From Fischerella sp. CENA71 (lineage in GTDB: Bacteria; Cyanobacteriota; Cyanobacteriia; Cyanobacteriales; Nostocaceae): 64,000 nucleotides of DNA. Both the position numbers and the translations under genes were made by a program. Under the pieces are notes generated by a model. It had not been told where the DNA came from and did no database searches. It worked only from the letters and a program-made list of their open reading frames with translations. The stretch is from NCBI GenBank assembly GCA_024239075.1, contig JANBVI010000003.1, positions 1 through 64,000 on the forward strand, read 5' to 3'. This document shows positions 25,558-36,200 of this stretch, piece after piece. The stretch's first letter is position 1. Every line of letters starts with the position of its first letter.

Positions 25558-26526
25558 CTACTTAAAAACCCTTTTGGACTCTATCATTCCTGCCGTAGGA
25601 GCTTTAACTAAGTAGACCAAGCCAAGCTTTTCAAGAGCGTTAACGACCCAGTAACCTGGATCTAATTGCCACCAGCTTAGTCCAAATTTTGCAGAATTAG
25701 GGAAGGCATGATGGTTATTATGCCAAGCTTCTCCTAGAGTGGGTATTGCTAGCCAAGAATTATTTGTACTTTGCTCACGAGTATCAAAGGAACGATTACC
25801 ATAGAGGTGAGTAATTGAGTTAATGCTAAGCCCAAAAATATATGAGAGGAAAAGACGAACACAGCCTCCCCAAATAAATCCAGAAATGAAACCTATACTT
25901 GTCCCTTTTATCATTCCTCCTAGAATGGTAGGAATAGCATAACTCAAGAAGAACCAAAAGTAGTAAAGCCGATTGATCTTTAGAATCACAGGATCGTGAA
26001 GCAGGTCTTTGGCAAAAAAGAAAGTATTGGTGAGTTCATGAGTAAACGTCCAGCCAACATAAGAATGCCACAGCCCTGAAATTTTACCTAGCGTTTTATC
26101 TCCATTGAAATAGGGTGAATGAGGATCACCTGGTTGATCACTGTACTGGTGATGTCGTCGATGATTACTTACCCAATAAATCAGAGGACCTTGACAAGCC
26201 ATAGATCCAAGTATGGCAAGGATGACTCTGACGGTAGTATTAGTCTGAAAAGCAGAGTGGGCAAAATACCTATGAAAACCTACAGTAATTCCAATAACGG
26301 TCAAGACATACATACTTGACAACAACCCTATCTCTACTAAACCAACACTTAGGTAGGGAACCATTGCAACTGCAACTATTGAACCTAATAAAGGGATTAG
26401 GATTATAGCCAAAGCATGGAGCTTTTGTGGAATTTTCAGGCGATCACTCTTAATTGTTATTTTCTGCCTCTTAGGTGAGTCCACAAGGAACTCCTCTGTT
26501 GGTATATCATTCGGCTGCATCGACAT
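25558..26526 (-). CDS. Membrane fatty-acyl desaturase (acyl-CoA/lipid Delta9-type)
   Basis: A 322-residue integral membrane di-iron desaturase. The three histidine boxes are HRYFAH (85-90), HRRHH (122-126) and HNNHH (near 270), the canonical Delta9 desaturase set. Hydrophobic pairs at about 38-80 and 190-230 form the membrane segments. It lies 59 bases upstream of the carrier protein gene and beside the halogenase and FAAL genes, so the acyl starter on the carrier is its likely substrate, although membrane-lipid chains cannot be excluded. The resulting double bond could be the target of the CMAS-like methyltransferase. Confidence 0.9.
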   Translation of the reverse strand: MSMQPNDIPTEEFLVDSPKRQKITIKSDRLKIPQKLHALAIILIPLLGSIVAVAMVPYLSVGLVEIGLLSSMYVLTVIGITVGFHRYFAHSAFQTNTTVRVILAILGSMACQGPLIYWVSNHRRHHQYSDQPGDPHSPYFNGDKTLGKISGLWHSYVGWTFTHELTNTFFFAKDLLHDPVILKINRLYYFWFFLSYAIPTILGGMIKGTSIGFISGFIWGGCVRLFLSYIFGLSINSITHLYGNRSFDTREQSTNNSWLAIPTLGEAWHNNHHAFPNSAKFGLSWWQLDPGYWVVNALEKLGLVYLVKAPTAGMIESKRVFK

Positions 26527-27104
26527 GAATTTTTTCTAATTACTTTTGACTTTTCATAAATAAAGGTTAGACACTGCCTTAATTTTTCTCTCCAGATGCA
26601 AGTGGGGTAAATTCCCTTTTTCAGCAGAGGTGTGTTGCCTTAAGTAGCTAGGTATTCTGGCGCTAGCTTAACTTTTAAAGGTAATTTTTAAGAATAAACT
26701 GCCTCTCTAAAGGAAAAAGAAATTTTGTATTTACATTTACAAATTCTGTCTGCCCAAAGTAACTTCAGCTTGCTTTGCTAGAGTCTATTAAATTACAAAA
26801 GTCAGATCCAATTCAATAAGTTGCTAAGCTGATGCAAGTTTTTAATTTTCATTGCATACAGACAAGCTCTTCTTTACAGTCCCCACTTCCATCTTTTACC
26901 TTTAGTGATTTTGGACTTGCAAGCACACTTGTTTATTTGATAATCTTTTCTACTAACTTGCCCGTAAGAATTGTTTTGTTCTTAGACAAGCATCCTTAGC
27001 AAGTTCAATTGTAAGAGTTTCTGTTTTAAAAACCATGTATAGACTCAGATTCGCAGAGAGGATAATCTTTTTTAGAGCAAAGCTTTTTCTGCTTAAGTTA
27101 AGGT
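26527..27104. other. Intergenic region, no gene recognised
   Basis: A 578-base gap between the second halogenase and the desaturase, both on the minus strand. It is long enough for a separate promoter for the desaturase-carrier pair. No hairpin, repeat or small gene could be supported. Confidence 0.5.
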
Positions 27105-28478
27105 CTACTGGTTTAAACTAGTGCTTAATTTTGAGAATTGTTTAAAGGTCTTGATGTTGTTGCGAACAGCTTTATCAATTGATCCGCCCTCAGCCATTAT
27201 ATGCATTTCACGATTCGCAGGCCATAGGTAGTCGAGATGCTCACAAAGTTGGCGCGCCTCTGATAACAAACGCTTATGAGATTGAGCTGATTGATGAAAA
27301 CCTTCATGTTCATAGCAGAAACACCTCTCCACCCAATGAACTGCTTCTTTGTGAGACATAGCAAATATAGAACTCTTCAACAGTCTATAGATGTCAATCA
27401 TTCCCGAAATATCGTCTCCAAAAAAGCGATTTCGGACAACCCCAGAAAGTTGACTCAAATTAATACGTTGAATCAGATAGACTGCTAAATTAATGAGAAA
27501 TTTTTCGTATGCAGTTGGTTTTGGAAAAGTTTTCTGTATCTCTCGGGCAAGAAATAGAGAAGTTGAAGTATGGAAAGCTTCATCCAAAAAGTGATAGTAG
27601 GATAGAGCTGTTGGAATTGGCACAAAATTGTCTTGGTTGTTAATTTTTTTGAAATATGCGAACATGCTGTGCTCTTGATTTTTGAGCAACATATTACCTA
27701 TAAAGCGTACTGTGTAGTATTGCGAAGCTAAAAAGGGTGAACTTCCCCAATTTAACGCAAAGAATCTGACTAGATGAGAAGGTATTACTCCACGTCCATG
27801 AAAAAAGCCTCTAGTAGTTGCTGAAGTGAATTTTCTGGTTTCTTCTAACTTTCTTAAATAGGGTGAATCATATCTTTGTTTGCTAGTCAGCATCATTTTA
27901 GTTATGAAGCGTAGAGCATAGTATTGGTAATTAGAAAGCTGCAAATCTATCTGATGATACTCTGAGAGCTTCGTTCCTATGGGAGTGCTAAATGCTTGAT
28001 TATCTAGCAAAGCTTTTATTGTCTGGTAATTAACTTTGAAAAAAGCGTGAATATGGACACGTTCTTGAGCAGACTCATGCTCTAACTGGCGTGAAATAAT
28101 TTCATAATCGCTACCTATATTAGAGAAACAATCGGCTGTGATTTGGTTATAATCAATTGTCTCTATTTCACTGTAGGCAGCATAGTTGTACTGTGAGACC
28201 CAAAATAGGTGATTAAGAGCTATCTTTTGCGTAGATGAAGCTACATCGTATAAGGGCGTTCCATAAAGAATTGACTGTTCCGGCTCCGTCCAATAATGAT
28301 TGCTGTTATTACTATAATGGAAATTCCGGTCTAGCTCTTTAATTTTCTCTGTATAGTCAGACTCAAGGTTATTCCGGTAGTTATTCTCAACAATTTTGAA
28401 AATTTTCTTTCCATCCTTATGAGATTGTTTGGAATGTTGTGTCGCTGTATCTAGATTGTTAATATTAGTTTGTTTCAT
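27105..28478 (-). CDS. CylC-like dimetal-carboxylate halogenase (copy 2)
   Basis: A 457-residue paralogue of the 1512-2918 protein. It has the same opening YW(S/T)EPEQS(L/I)LYGTPLY (62-77) and two ExxH motifs, ERVH (139-142) and EAFH (300-303). The family is ferritin-like, holds a di-metal site and includes CylC, which chlorinates an unactivated methylene of an acyl-ACP. The two copies are clearly diverged, so they may chlorinate different positions or chains of different length. The gene stands with FAAL, desaturase and carrier protein genes, matching the CylA-CylB-CylC grouping. Chloride use is inferred, not visible in the sequence. Confidence 0.73.
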   Translation of the reverse strand: MKQTNINNLDTATQHSKQSHKDGKKIFKIVENNYRNNLESDYTEKIKELDRNFHYSNNSNHYWTEPEQSILYGTPLYDVASSTQKIALNHLFWVSQYNYAAYSEIETIDYNQITADCFSNIGSDYEIISRQLEHESAQERVHIHAFFKVNYQTIKALLDNQAFSTPIGTKLSEYHQIDLQLSNYQYYALRFITKMMLTSKQRYDSPYLRKLEETRKFTSATTRGFFHGRGVIPSHLVRFFALNWGSSPFLASQYYTVRFIGNMLLKNQEHSMFAYFKKINNQDNFVPIPTALSYYHFLDEAFHTSTSLFLAREIQKTFPKPTAYEKFLINLAVYLIQRINLSQLSGVVRNRFFGDDISGMIDIYRLLKSSIFAMSHKEAVHWVERCFCYEHEGFHQSAQSHKRLLSEARQLCEHLDYLWPANREMHIMAEGGSIDKAVRNNIKTFKQFSKLSTSLNQ

Positions 28479-28888
28479 GGTATCTTCCTCAAATGCTTAA
28501 AGATGTATTTTTCTTTGCTATCATCAAGAATATTGTTCAAATTCTTAGAGATAACTCTTCAGTAATATACATACAAGTCAAGTATATATATTGTGAATAA
28601 TCAAAGTTAAAAGGATAGACTGACTGAGCAAAAAACACCAGAATTGTACTACAATCCATATATTTGAGAATGATTAGGTAATTGAAAAATTAGATGGTTC
28701 TCAACGTCTCAATTGGATTTCTCAGTCAATGGTAAAAAGTCTCTGAGTACAAGTTATTCCAAACTAAAAAGATCATCCAGCATCTATTTTATTTTATTGG
28801 ATTTTTATAACTTTCCTCTTTCTATCCTATTTTAGATTAACTAATAATATAAATCAAGGTAAAGCTTAAATTTTAGATATTTAAGTAT
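28479..28888. other. Intergenic region, no gene recognised
   Basis: A 410-base AT-rich gap between the SRPBCC gene and the second halogenase gene. It may hold the halogenase promoter. Nothing else could be supported. Confidence 0.5.
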
Positions 28889-29401
28889 CTAATCGATAAT
28901 ATCGATAGCAGGAGAAAAAATAGGATGAGAACCAAATTGGTTTCTTTTGACTGCTTGTCCCGTAGTAATATAATACTCATAACCCTTCAAAACAGAATCT
29001 AAGTAATTCTCAAGTGAACGACGAATAAAATGTAAATAACCTGAGCGAGAAGTTTCTAAAGTTGTTGGAAGAATATTTATTATGATTGAAATATTTAGTA
29101 AACTTTCATAATTTTCTTCTATACTGCTAATACGAAATATCACATTTACTTGAACATTTATGCTTTGAATGGTAAGGTTCAAGTCATAACCAACACCCTC
29201 AATCCATTTTGTGAAATATCGAGTAGCAACTTTCCCACTATAAAAATATACAGTATCTTCAGAGCCAATACCTGGCCATTTTTCCACAGAATTTTTTTCA
29301 CAGAAAGGGTGACAATAGCTCAAATTACCAGGTTTCGAAATTGCCTCCCAGACTTTTTCTCTGGGTGCACTAATCTGTCTGCTTAATGAAATGTTTATCA
29401 T
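28889..29401 (-). CDS. SRPBCC (START-like) family protein
   Basis: A 170-residue protein. The opening ISLSRQISAPREKVWEAISKPGNLSYCHPFC is the first strand and helix signature of the SRPBCC/polyketide cyclase-like fold, a deep hydrophobic cavity used for binding or cyclising lipids and polyketides. No catalytic residue can be pointed out. It sits between the FAAL and halogenase genes on the same strand, so binding or modification of the lipid starter or the final product is possible. It could also be an unrelated lipid-binding protein. Confidence 0.65.
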   Translation of the reverse strand: MINISLSRQISAPREKVWEAISKPGNLSYCHPFCEKNSVEKWPGIGSEDTVYFYSGKVATRYFTKWIEGVGYDLNLTIQSINVQVNVIFRISSIEENYESLLNISIIINILPTTLETSRSGYLHFIRRSLENYLDSVLKGYEYYITTGQAVKRNQFGSHPIFSPAIDIID

Positions 29402-29518
29402 TGTCTGTGGCGCCTATATACTTTCAATATTAATAATTTCGGTCATTTGACTCACCTTGGCTGAAATTAACTGATATAAGTGAAAACTTAACTTGCACTT
29501 CTTAGATTACACATAAAA

Positions 29519-31351
29519 TTAACTAGTGACATTCGTCTTATCAGTAGATAGTTGTCGTAACATAAATTCGACATTAGACTTGAGACGCAAAAACTCAGTT
29601 TTGCCCTGAGGATTCTCACTCCAATCCTTTACAACATTTAAACTTCCAGTCAGAAATCTTGTTCGACAAGCATGGCGCTGAATCTTACCGCTGGAAGTTT
29701 TGGGAATACTTCCAGGCTTAACTAATACCATGGCATAAACCTGTAGATCATGTTGTTCTACGACAGCCTGACAGATATTACCAACTACCTCATTTACATT
29801 TAACTTATTTAAGTAACTTCGCTCTATTTCATGAACAATTACTAGTCGCTCTGAACCCTTTATATCTACAGAAAATGCTGCTCCATTATTAGGTCGTAAT
29901 GCTAAATGACTCTTTTCTACAGTCAGTTCAATATCCTGGGGATAATAGTTGCGTCCTCGAATAATAATCACATCTTTGATCCGTCCTGTAACAAATAACT
30001 CACCATTATCTAAAAATCCTAAATCTCCAGTACGTAAAAACGGTCCCCTATCTCCTAAGTAAGCATGAAAATTTTGTTCTGTCTCTAAAGTTTTATTCCA
30101 ATAGCCCTGAGCCACACCCAGACCAGATACCCAAATCTCTCCCACTTGGTTAGGTTTACATTGAGTTAATAATTCAGGGTCAACGATCACAACTTGATTA
30201 GACCATGTTAGACCGCAACCTACTATTTTCTGGACACCTTCTTGTCCTTGGACACCTGGTACTACTTGATTCTGCTCTAGAGCTGATTCGTTAATATGGT
30301 AAACAACAGGTGATCCTGCTTTCAATCCTCCAGATATCAATAAAGTCGCTTCCGCCATCCCATAACAGGGGTAAAATGTTTCTTTACGAAAACCATAAGG
30401 TTCAAAAGTTGTGACAAACTGCTCCAACGTTTCACTACGGATAGTTTCGGCTCCGTTAAAAGCCACCTCCCAACTACTTAAGTCAAGATTCTCTCGCTGT
30501 TCTAGAGTAATTTTTCGTATACATAGTTCATAAGCAAAATTGGGTCCGCCACTGGTAGTAGCCTTGTAATCAGAAATTGCCTGTAACCAGTTAAGAGGTT
30601 TCCGAAGAAATTCTAATGGTGACATCAGTGTCACCGGAAATCCGCAATACAAAGGTTGCAAAACTCCACCTATCAATCCCATATCGTGATAAGGTGGTAG
30701 CCAGATTACTCCTTGACTAGTAGAGCTGTGATCGAAACACTTACGAATTAAAGCCGAGTTGTACAAAAGATTGCCGTGACTCACCATGACACCCTTGGGT
30801 GTGGCTGTAGATCCCGATGTGTATTGAAGAAAAGCCAGACTATTGCTGCATAATTCTGGTCGTTCCCATGTTTGCGCCAAATCATTGTCTAAATTATCTG
30901 TGGCTAGCCAATACAACTCGGTTAATTCTGGATTTTGAGTAAAGTGAACCTCTATAGTGCGTAACAGTGATCCAACTGTGAGCACTACTGTAGGCTGGGC
31001 ATCTGCCATGATTGCCTGTAGCCTAGACATATTTTGATTACGCCGAGGTGGATAAGCAGGAACAGCCACTACCTTTGCATACAGACATCCAAAGAAGGCA
31101 GCAATAAACTCTAAACCTGATGGGTATATCAGCAAGGCACGTGAGCCAATCGCAACAATACTTTGAAGTTTAGCTGCAATTGCTCGCGCCTGTTGGTCTA
31201 ATTCTTTGTAAGTCAAATTTTTTGCTTCTATTTTTCCAGGCTGTATGAAAGTATAAGCTATTTGATTAGGCTGGTATGAGGCTCTTTGAAGCAGGATATC
31301 AACCACAGTAGGAAGGTTTGAAATAGTTTTTTGGTTTTCCATTAGACTCAT
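29519..31351 (-). CDS. Fatty acyl-AMP ligase (FAAL)
   Basis: A 610-residue adenylate-forming enzyme. The P-loop YTSGSTATPKGV (177-188), the AYPPRR segment (99-104), WLPPYHDMGLIGG and GPNFAYELC are FAAL hallmarks. FAALs activate free fatty acids as acyl-AMP and pass them to a carrier protein instead of CoA. The C-terminal subdomain is complete (GRIKDVIIIRGRNYYPQDIE, then SGKIQRHACR). It is the first gene of the cluster and has no fused carrier, so the nearby 109-residue carrier is the likely partner, as CylB is for CylA. Chain length cannot be read from the sequence. Confidence 0.93.
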   Translation of the reverse strand: MSLMENQKTISNLPTVVDILLQRASYQPNQIAYTFIQPGKIEAKNLTYKELDQQARAIAAKLQSIVAIGSRALLIYPSGLEFIAAFFGCLYAKVVAVPAYPPRRNQNMSRLQAIMADAQPTVVLTVGSLLRTIEVHFTQNPELTELYWLATDNLDNDLAQTWERPELCSNSLAFLQYTSGSTATPKGVMVSHGNLLYNSALIRKCFDHSSTSQGVIWLPPYHDMGLIGGVLQPLYCGFPVTLMSPLEFLRKPLNWLQAISDYKATTSGGPNFAYELCIRKITLEQRENLDLSSWEVAFNGAETIRSETLEQFVTTFEPYGFRKETFYPCYGMAEATLLISGGLKAGSPVVYHINESALEQNQVVPGVQGQEGVQKIVGCGLTWSNQVVIVDPELLTQCKPNQVGEIWVSGLGVAQGYWNKTLETEQNFHAYLGDRGPFLRTGDLGFLDNGELFVTGRIKDVIIIRGRNYYPQDIELTVEKSHLALRPNNGAAFSVDIKGSERLVIVHEIERSYLNKLNVNEVVGNICQAVVEQHDLQVYAMVLVKPGSIPKTSSGKIQRHACRTRFLTGSLNVVKDWSENPQGKTEFLRLKSNVEFMLRQLSTDKTNVTS

Positions 31352-33207
31352 TCACAAATGAAAAATACTTAGCGAGTTCAGGTTTTGGTGGCTATAGTCA
31401 CTTCTTCCACCAACATAAAGTTTATATATACTTTAATCACTGAGTTTAAAACTAAGACTACTGATTTAGCTTTAAAAACTAATAAACTTCAAGTAATTTT
31501 TATTGCATATGTATATTAGTATCTCTAGGTTTATACGCTGAAGTACAAGATAGGAGCGCCCAACAGCAGCGATCACCACTAGCAAAATATGAAAGAAATA
31601 CAATTTTCTCGAAACAAAAATAAAAGCAGAATCAGTATTTTTCTTTCCTGCTATAACAAAACATGATTTTTAATTAAGATACTGATTGTAGATGTAGCTT
31701 AGATTCAATGTAATGAGAGTTTATCTCTATAACTATATAAAGTCCAATCTTCATACTCAATTTGAAGAGCTTTAAATCCGATATGAAGAAGGGCTTTAGG
31801 GAAAAATAATCTTGTGGATGCTTGGTTTTGTGTCATAATAAAATAACTCTTTGAGTTCACGAATTACTTGGACAATGAGAGCGCTGTCGCTGGCTCTTGG
31901 ACGGGTTTGCGGCAGCTTTAAAAATGTGTTTGAAGAAAGTTAAAGGTTCGAGAATAAAAGAAAAGCTGAGAAACAACTTATAATAGACATCTTTGATAAC
32001 CATCAAAGGTTTAATATGACTAGCTCTTCAGGCGTAAATGGAATCATTTTATATTAGCTAATCTATAAGTTCAAATACAAGTCTAAGCATAAGTCTTGGA
32101 TGTGAAGTAAAATTGATAAAAATCGCTCAAACTATGTATCAATGTTGACATATGAACCTATAATAAAGGCTAAACGTTTCTAAACTCGAATCACCGACAA
32201 TATAACGCAAACACTGTTATGAGATTTGCTTTCATAAATGTTTTCAAAGATTGATACTTAGATCATTTTGCTATATAAAACAAGAGTGAATTACTGAGAG
32301 TATTAGATACAGTATTTTTCAGGTGAATGAAGTACACAGGTAGAGATCTAAGTAAGCCTTTACGCCCTTAAGAGAATCTGTACCTAACCAAGTTGCAACT
32401 ACTGTAAATATATACTCCTATACTTTTAACTGTTTGACAATACTTTGAAGCCGTTATCTAAATTTTTAAGTAATCTATTTAGCTACCAATAAATAACTAT
32501 TCAGGATTTCTCTTACAAATAGAACTGTGAATTTGCTGAAATAATATTTTTTTTTAATACATTGTAAAAAAACATACTTTTAATTTTTGCATTCAAATCT
32601 ATGTATTGCTAAGTTTATAGAATTTAAAAGAACTCAAGAGATCAGGGAATCATTTACAATTTATACTAATACCTCTATGTATTAATTAAAGTTTTATAAA
32701 TTTTTAGAGTAGTAGAATTATCTTCAAACTGCTAACCAAAGACAAAATTATAATTAAAAATCTAAAATTTTCTTTATTCAGCAAAAGATACAAATAATTT
32801 GAAGAAAAGGGTATCAAATAATTTAATCAGCAAATAAATTCTTAATATAATGTAAGTATTCTAATATCTGATATCAACTATAGGGCTTAAGTATTGACAG
32901 AAAAGTAAAAACAGGGGTACATTTTTCAGTAGTTAAAAGTGAATCAGTAAACAATCATACTGTAAAGGTATGTCACTTAATAAAACCTAAAATAAGCTCA
33001 AGATGCTATACTGCATAGTTTTGTTTTAGTCACTAAAGCCGTGACAGACTTTCATCAATTTTTTTAGCTTATTTGGCGACAGATCTATTGTTTTATTGTT
33101 ACCTATTCTTGATTCCCTGTTTTCAAAGATGAACTTAAATTTTGCTCAACTATTTACATGGATCAGCAATTGTATATAACAATTGAAACCATTGTTTTAA
33201 CAAGCTT
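31352..33207. other. Long intergenic region upstream of the cluster
   Basis: About 1.85 kb of AT-rich DNA between the start of FAAL and the end of the NB-ARC/WD40 gene. It must contain the cluster's first promoter and may contain regulatory RNA. No open frame above about 60 codons, no tRNA and no obvious operator palindrome was recognised. Confidence 0.5.
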
Positions 33208-33279
33208 TTGAGCTTATACAAGTATATTTGCAAGACTAACCTATTGAGCTTATACAAATATATTTGCAAGACTAACCTA
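33208..33279. repeat. 36-bp tandem direct repeat at the 3' end of the WD40 gene
   Basis: Two adjacent 36-base units (33208-33243 and 33244-33279) differ by one base. The second unit contains the last codons and TAG stop of the NB-ARC/WD40 gene, so the first unit is a copy of the gene terminus that creates a duplicate 3' flank. Confidence 0.9.
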
Positions 33280-36200
33280 TGTGTAAATGTGGTTCCTCAA
33301 CTGCTCCCAATGATATGAGTGTCACTTTCTGTGCTTCTGTCAAACCTTTAACTCCCTGGATATTCATTCCCTCATAGAGTTGATCTGCTTTGAGGGTTTT
33401 AAGGTACTCCTTTTTTTCCAGATTCCATAACTTAATAGTTTCATCTGCTGCTCCTGCACTGGCTAGTGTTTGACCGTCTGGGCTAAAGGCGATCGCCATC
33501 ACCCACTTTTCATGTCCTTGAAGGGTTAGTAATCTTGTACCTGTCGTAACATCCCAAAGTTTAACCGTACAATCAGTACAAGTAGTTGCCAAGGTCTTAC
33601 CATCTGGACTAAAGGTGATTGCCAAAATCCAATTTTGGTGTTCTTGGAGGATATGAAGACACTTACCTGTGGTTGTATTCCACAGTCTGACAGTACCATC
33701 TACACTACCAGTGGCGATAGTTTGTCCATCTGGACTAAAGTCAACACACCAAGCCCAACCACTGTGTCCTTGTAGAGTTTGACAGTACTGTCCGATAGTT
33801 GTGTCCCACAACTTCACGGTTTTATGAAAGGAACCAACCGCTAATTTTTTCCCATCTTGGCTCAAAGCAATAGACTGAACCACATGCTCTGAGAGTGTTT
33901 TCAATATCTGACCTGTTGTTATATTCCAAAATCGAATAGTTCCATCATGGCTACCACTGATTAATGTATAGCCATCTGGACTAAAAGAAGTTTTCGATAC
34001 TGTTGCTGCGTGTCCCCATAGGACTTGGGAGCAGTAACCATGTGAAACATCCCACAGTCTGATAGTTTTATCGGCACTACTGCTTGCCAGAATGCGACCG
34101 TTGGGACTAAAAGCAACAGAAGTGACTAAATCCGTATGTCCTCGAAAGGTTTGACACTTCCCTTGATGCAAGTCCCAAAGTCTTACCATCCTGTCTTCAC
34201 TGCCAGTAGCAAGCATTTTCCCATCTGGACTGAATGTAATAGACGAAAACCAGTTCAACCGCCCTTTAAAGGTGCGGATACAGCTACCACTGGTAACATC
34301 CCATAGCTTTAAAGTCTGGTCATCGCTACCACTTGCCAGTATGTTTCCTAAAGGGTTAATAGCAATCGTATACACCGAATTTTTATGTCCAAACAGCGTC
34401 CGGACACACTGCCTTAAACTGAGATCCCAAAGTCGGATGGTACGGTCTAGGCTGCTGCTGGCAAGCATGTTTCCTTCACCAACAAAAACAACAGAAAAAA
34501 CAGCATTTGTATGTCCTGTCAATATGCCAATGCATTCCCCACTGTTCACATCCCATAGTCTCACCGTTTTATCTAGACCGCAGCTAGCCAGTCTAGCACC
34601 ATCAGGACTAAATGCTACAGATCTAATACAATCTGTATGTCCTAACAGCGTTGCAATGCAGTGACCTGTAGTTATATCCCACAGTTTCACTGTAAAGTCA
34701 TCACCGCCGCTAGCAAAAATTCTGCTATTGGGACTGAGAGCAATCGCCCAAATGGCATCGTTATGTCCGTGTAAAATGCGACAGCACTTATCAACGTTGA
34801 GATCCCACAGGCGGATTGTATGGTCAGCACTACCGCTAATTAGCAGATCACTATTGACGAAGCAAACAGCATGAACACCTCCCATATGACCAGACAAAGT
34901 TTTAATACACTCTCCAGTAGCAACACTCCACAATAGAATTATCTGGTCTTCACCGCTACTAGCAAGGATGTCTCCCCCCAGATTAAACGCTAAAGACCAA
35001 AGAAATCGCATTTGCCCCTGACAAGTCAAAAGTTGTTGACCTGTGTTTGCATTCCATAAGTAAATTTCGTAATTAGAATGACCTGAAGCTAAAAGCTTAC
35101 CATTGGGGCTAAAAACAACGGACATTGTTGGGGCAAAGATGTTGGCAAACACTGAGTTCTTCAAGTCTGCACCAGCAAAATTAACTTGCTGTAAAGGAGT
35201 ATCTTGTAGATAAGCCTGTCTAATTGTTAGATTGGAGAGGTTGTAACCTGTTAAGTCAGTTTGGAGACAAATAAGGAGGTTGAGGATGTTGCCACCAATA
35301 TACCCCGGTTGATTTGGAGCTTGAACTTGCAAGGTAGACAGCATTTGCCTGAGACAGTCTTTAATTGCTTTTTGGGTTCCAAAGGTTCTTAACAATTCAT
35401 TAATTATAGGCTGGAGAATCAGTTGAGCTTGAGCAGTCCTGACATAATCCTTTGCATCTGCCTTAATCAAGGCGTGTGTGTTGAAGAGGTATTTTGATTT
35501 TTGGGCTGGGGAAGGTGGAGCTTCTTCTGGGGATAAGAAGTAATCAATATAGGGTTTTGTTCCCATTTCCCTGACAATTTCCGCACAAATTTGCTCAATC
35601 AGACAATAAATCACATACTCCATAACTACAGGTTGGAGAGTGAATCGAGTAGGTGTCTCACCTGAGCTAGTTTCAATCAGACAACGTCTTACCAAAGACT
35701 CTAACGCCTCCAATAATTTCGCTGTAGATAAAGACAAAACCAGATCCAACTGTAAATCTGCTATGGATACTGGCTCCCGATTAATTGCTAACCAGTACAT
35801 CAAATCTCTCTCTAATGCAGACAAACGTTTAAACTGCTGCTCTAAGAGGTTGCGAATGTCACCAAAAACTTTAGTATCTTGGGCGAGAAATTCAGCAATA
35901 TCGCAGTTAAACAAGTCTTGAATAGTGCTTGCAATCATCTTCAAAGCCAAAGGATTGCCGTCGTAGCGTTGTATCAGTGTTTGCCAATCCGCTTCTGAAC
36001 CACGAAAACAATTTTGAGTTCTAAAGATTTCTAAGGCATCACTGATATTCAAGCCCTTCAAATGCAATGACTGAACATAGAGTGAGGTAGTTTCAAGAAA
36101 GGCAATTTCTTGAGGCTTTTCTCTAGAAGTCAATACGAGCGTACTTTGATGAACTGTTTCTCCCACTTGCTTAAGTAGTTGGCCGTAAGCTTGATAATCC

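Noticed and set aside
25558-26526. Treating the desaturase as a housekeeping lipid enzyme outside the cluster
   Set aside because: Possible, but strand, spacing and location between carrier and halogenase genes favour cluster membership; the uncertainty is stated in the entry.
29519-31351. Reading the FAAL as an ordinary acyl-CoA synthetase
   Set aside because: The AYPPRR and WLPPYHDMGLIGG signatures, the cluster context and the nearby stand-alone carrier fit FAAL better.
31352-33207. Hidden gene or CRISPR array in the 1.85-kb spacer
   Set aside because: No long open frame on either strand and no regularly spaced repeats were seen.
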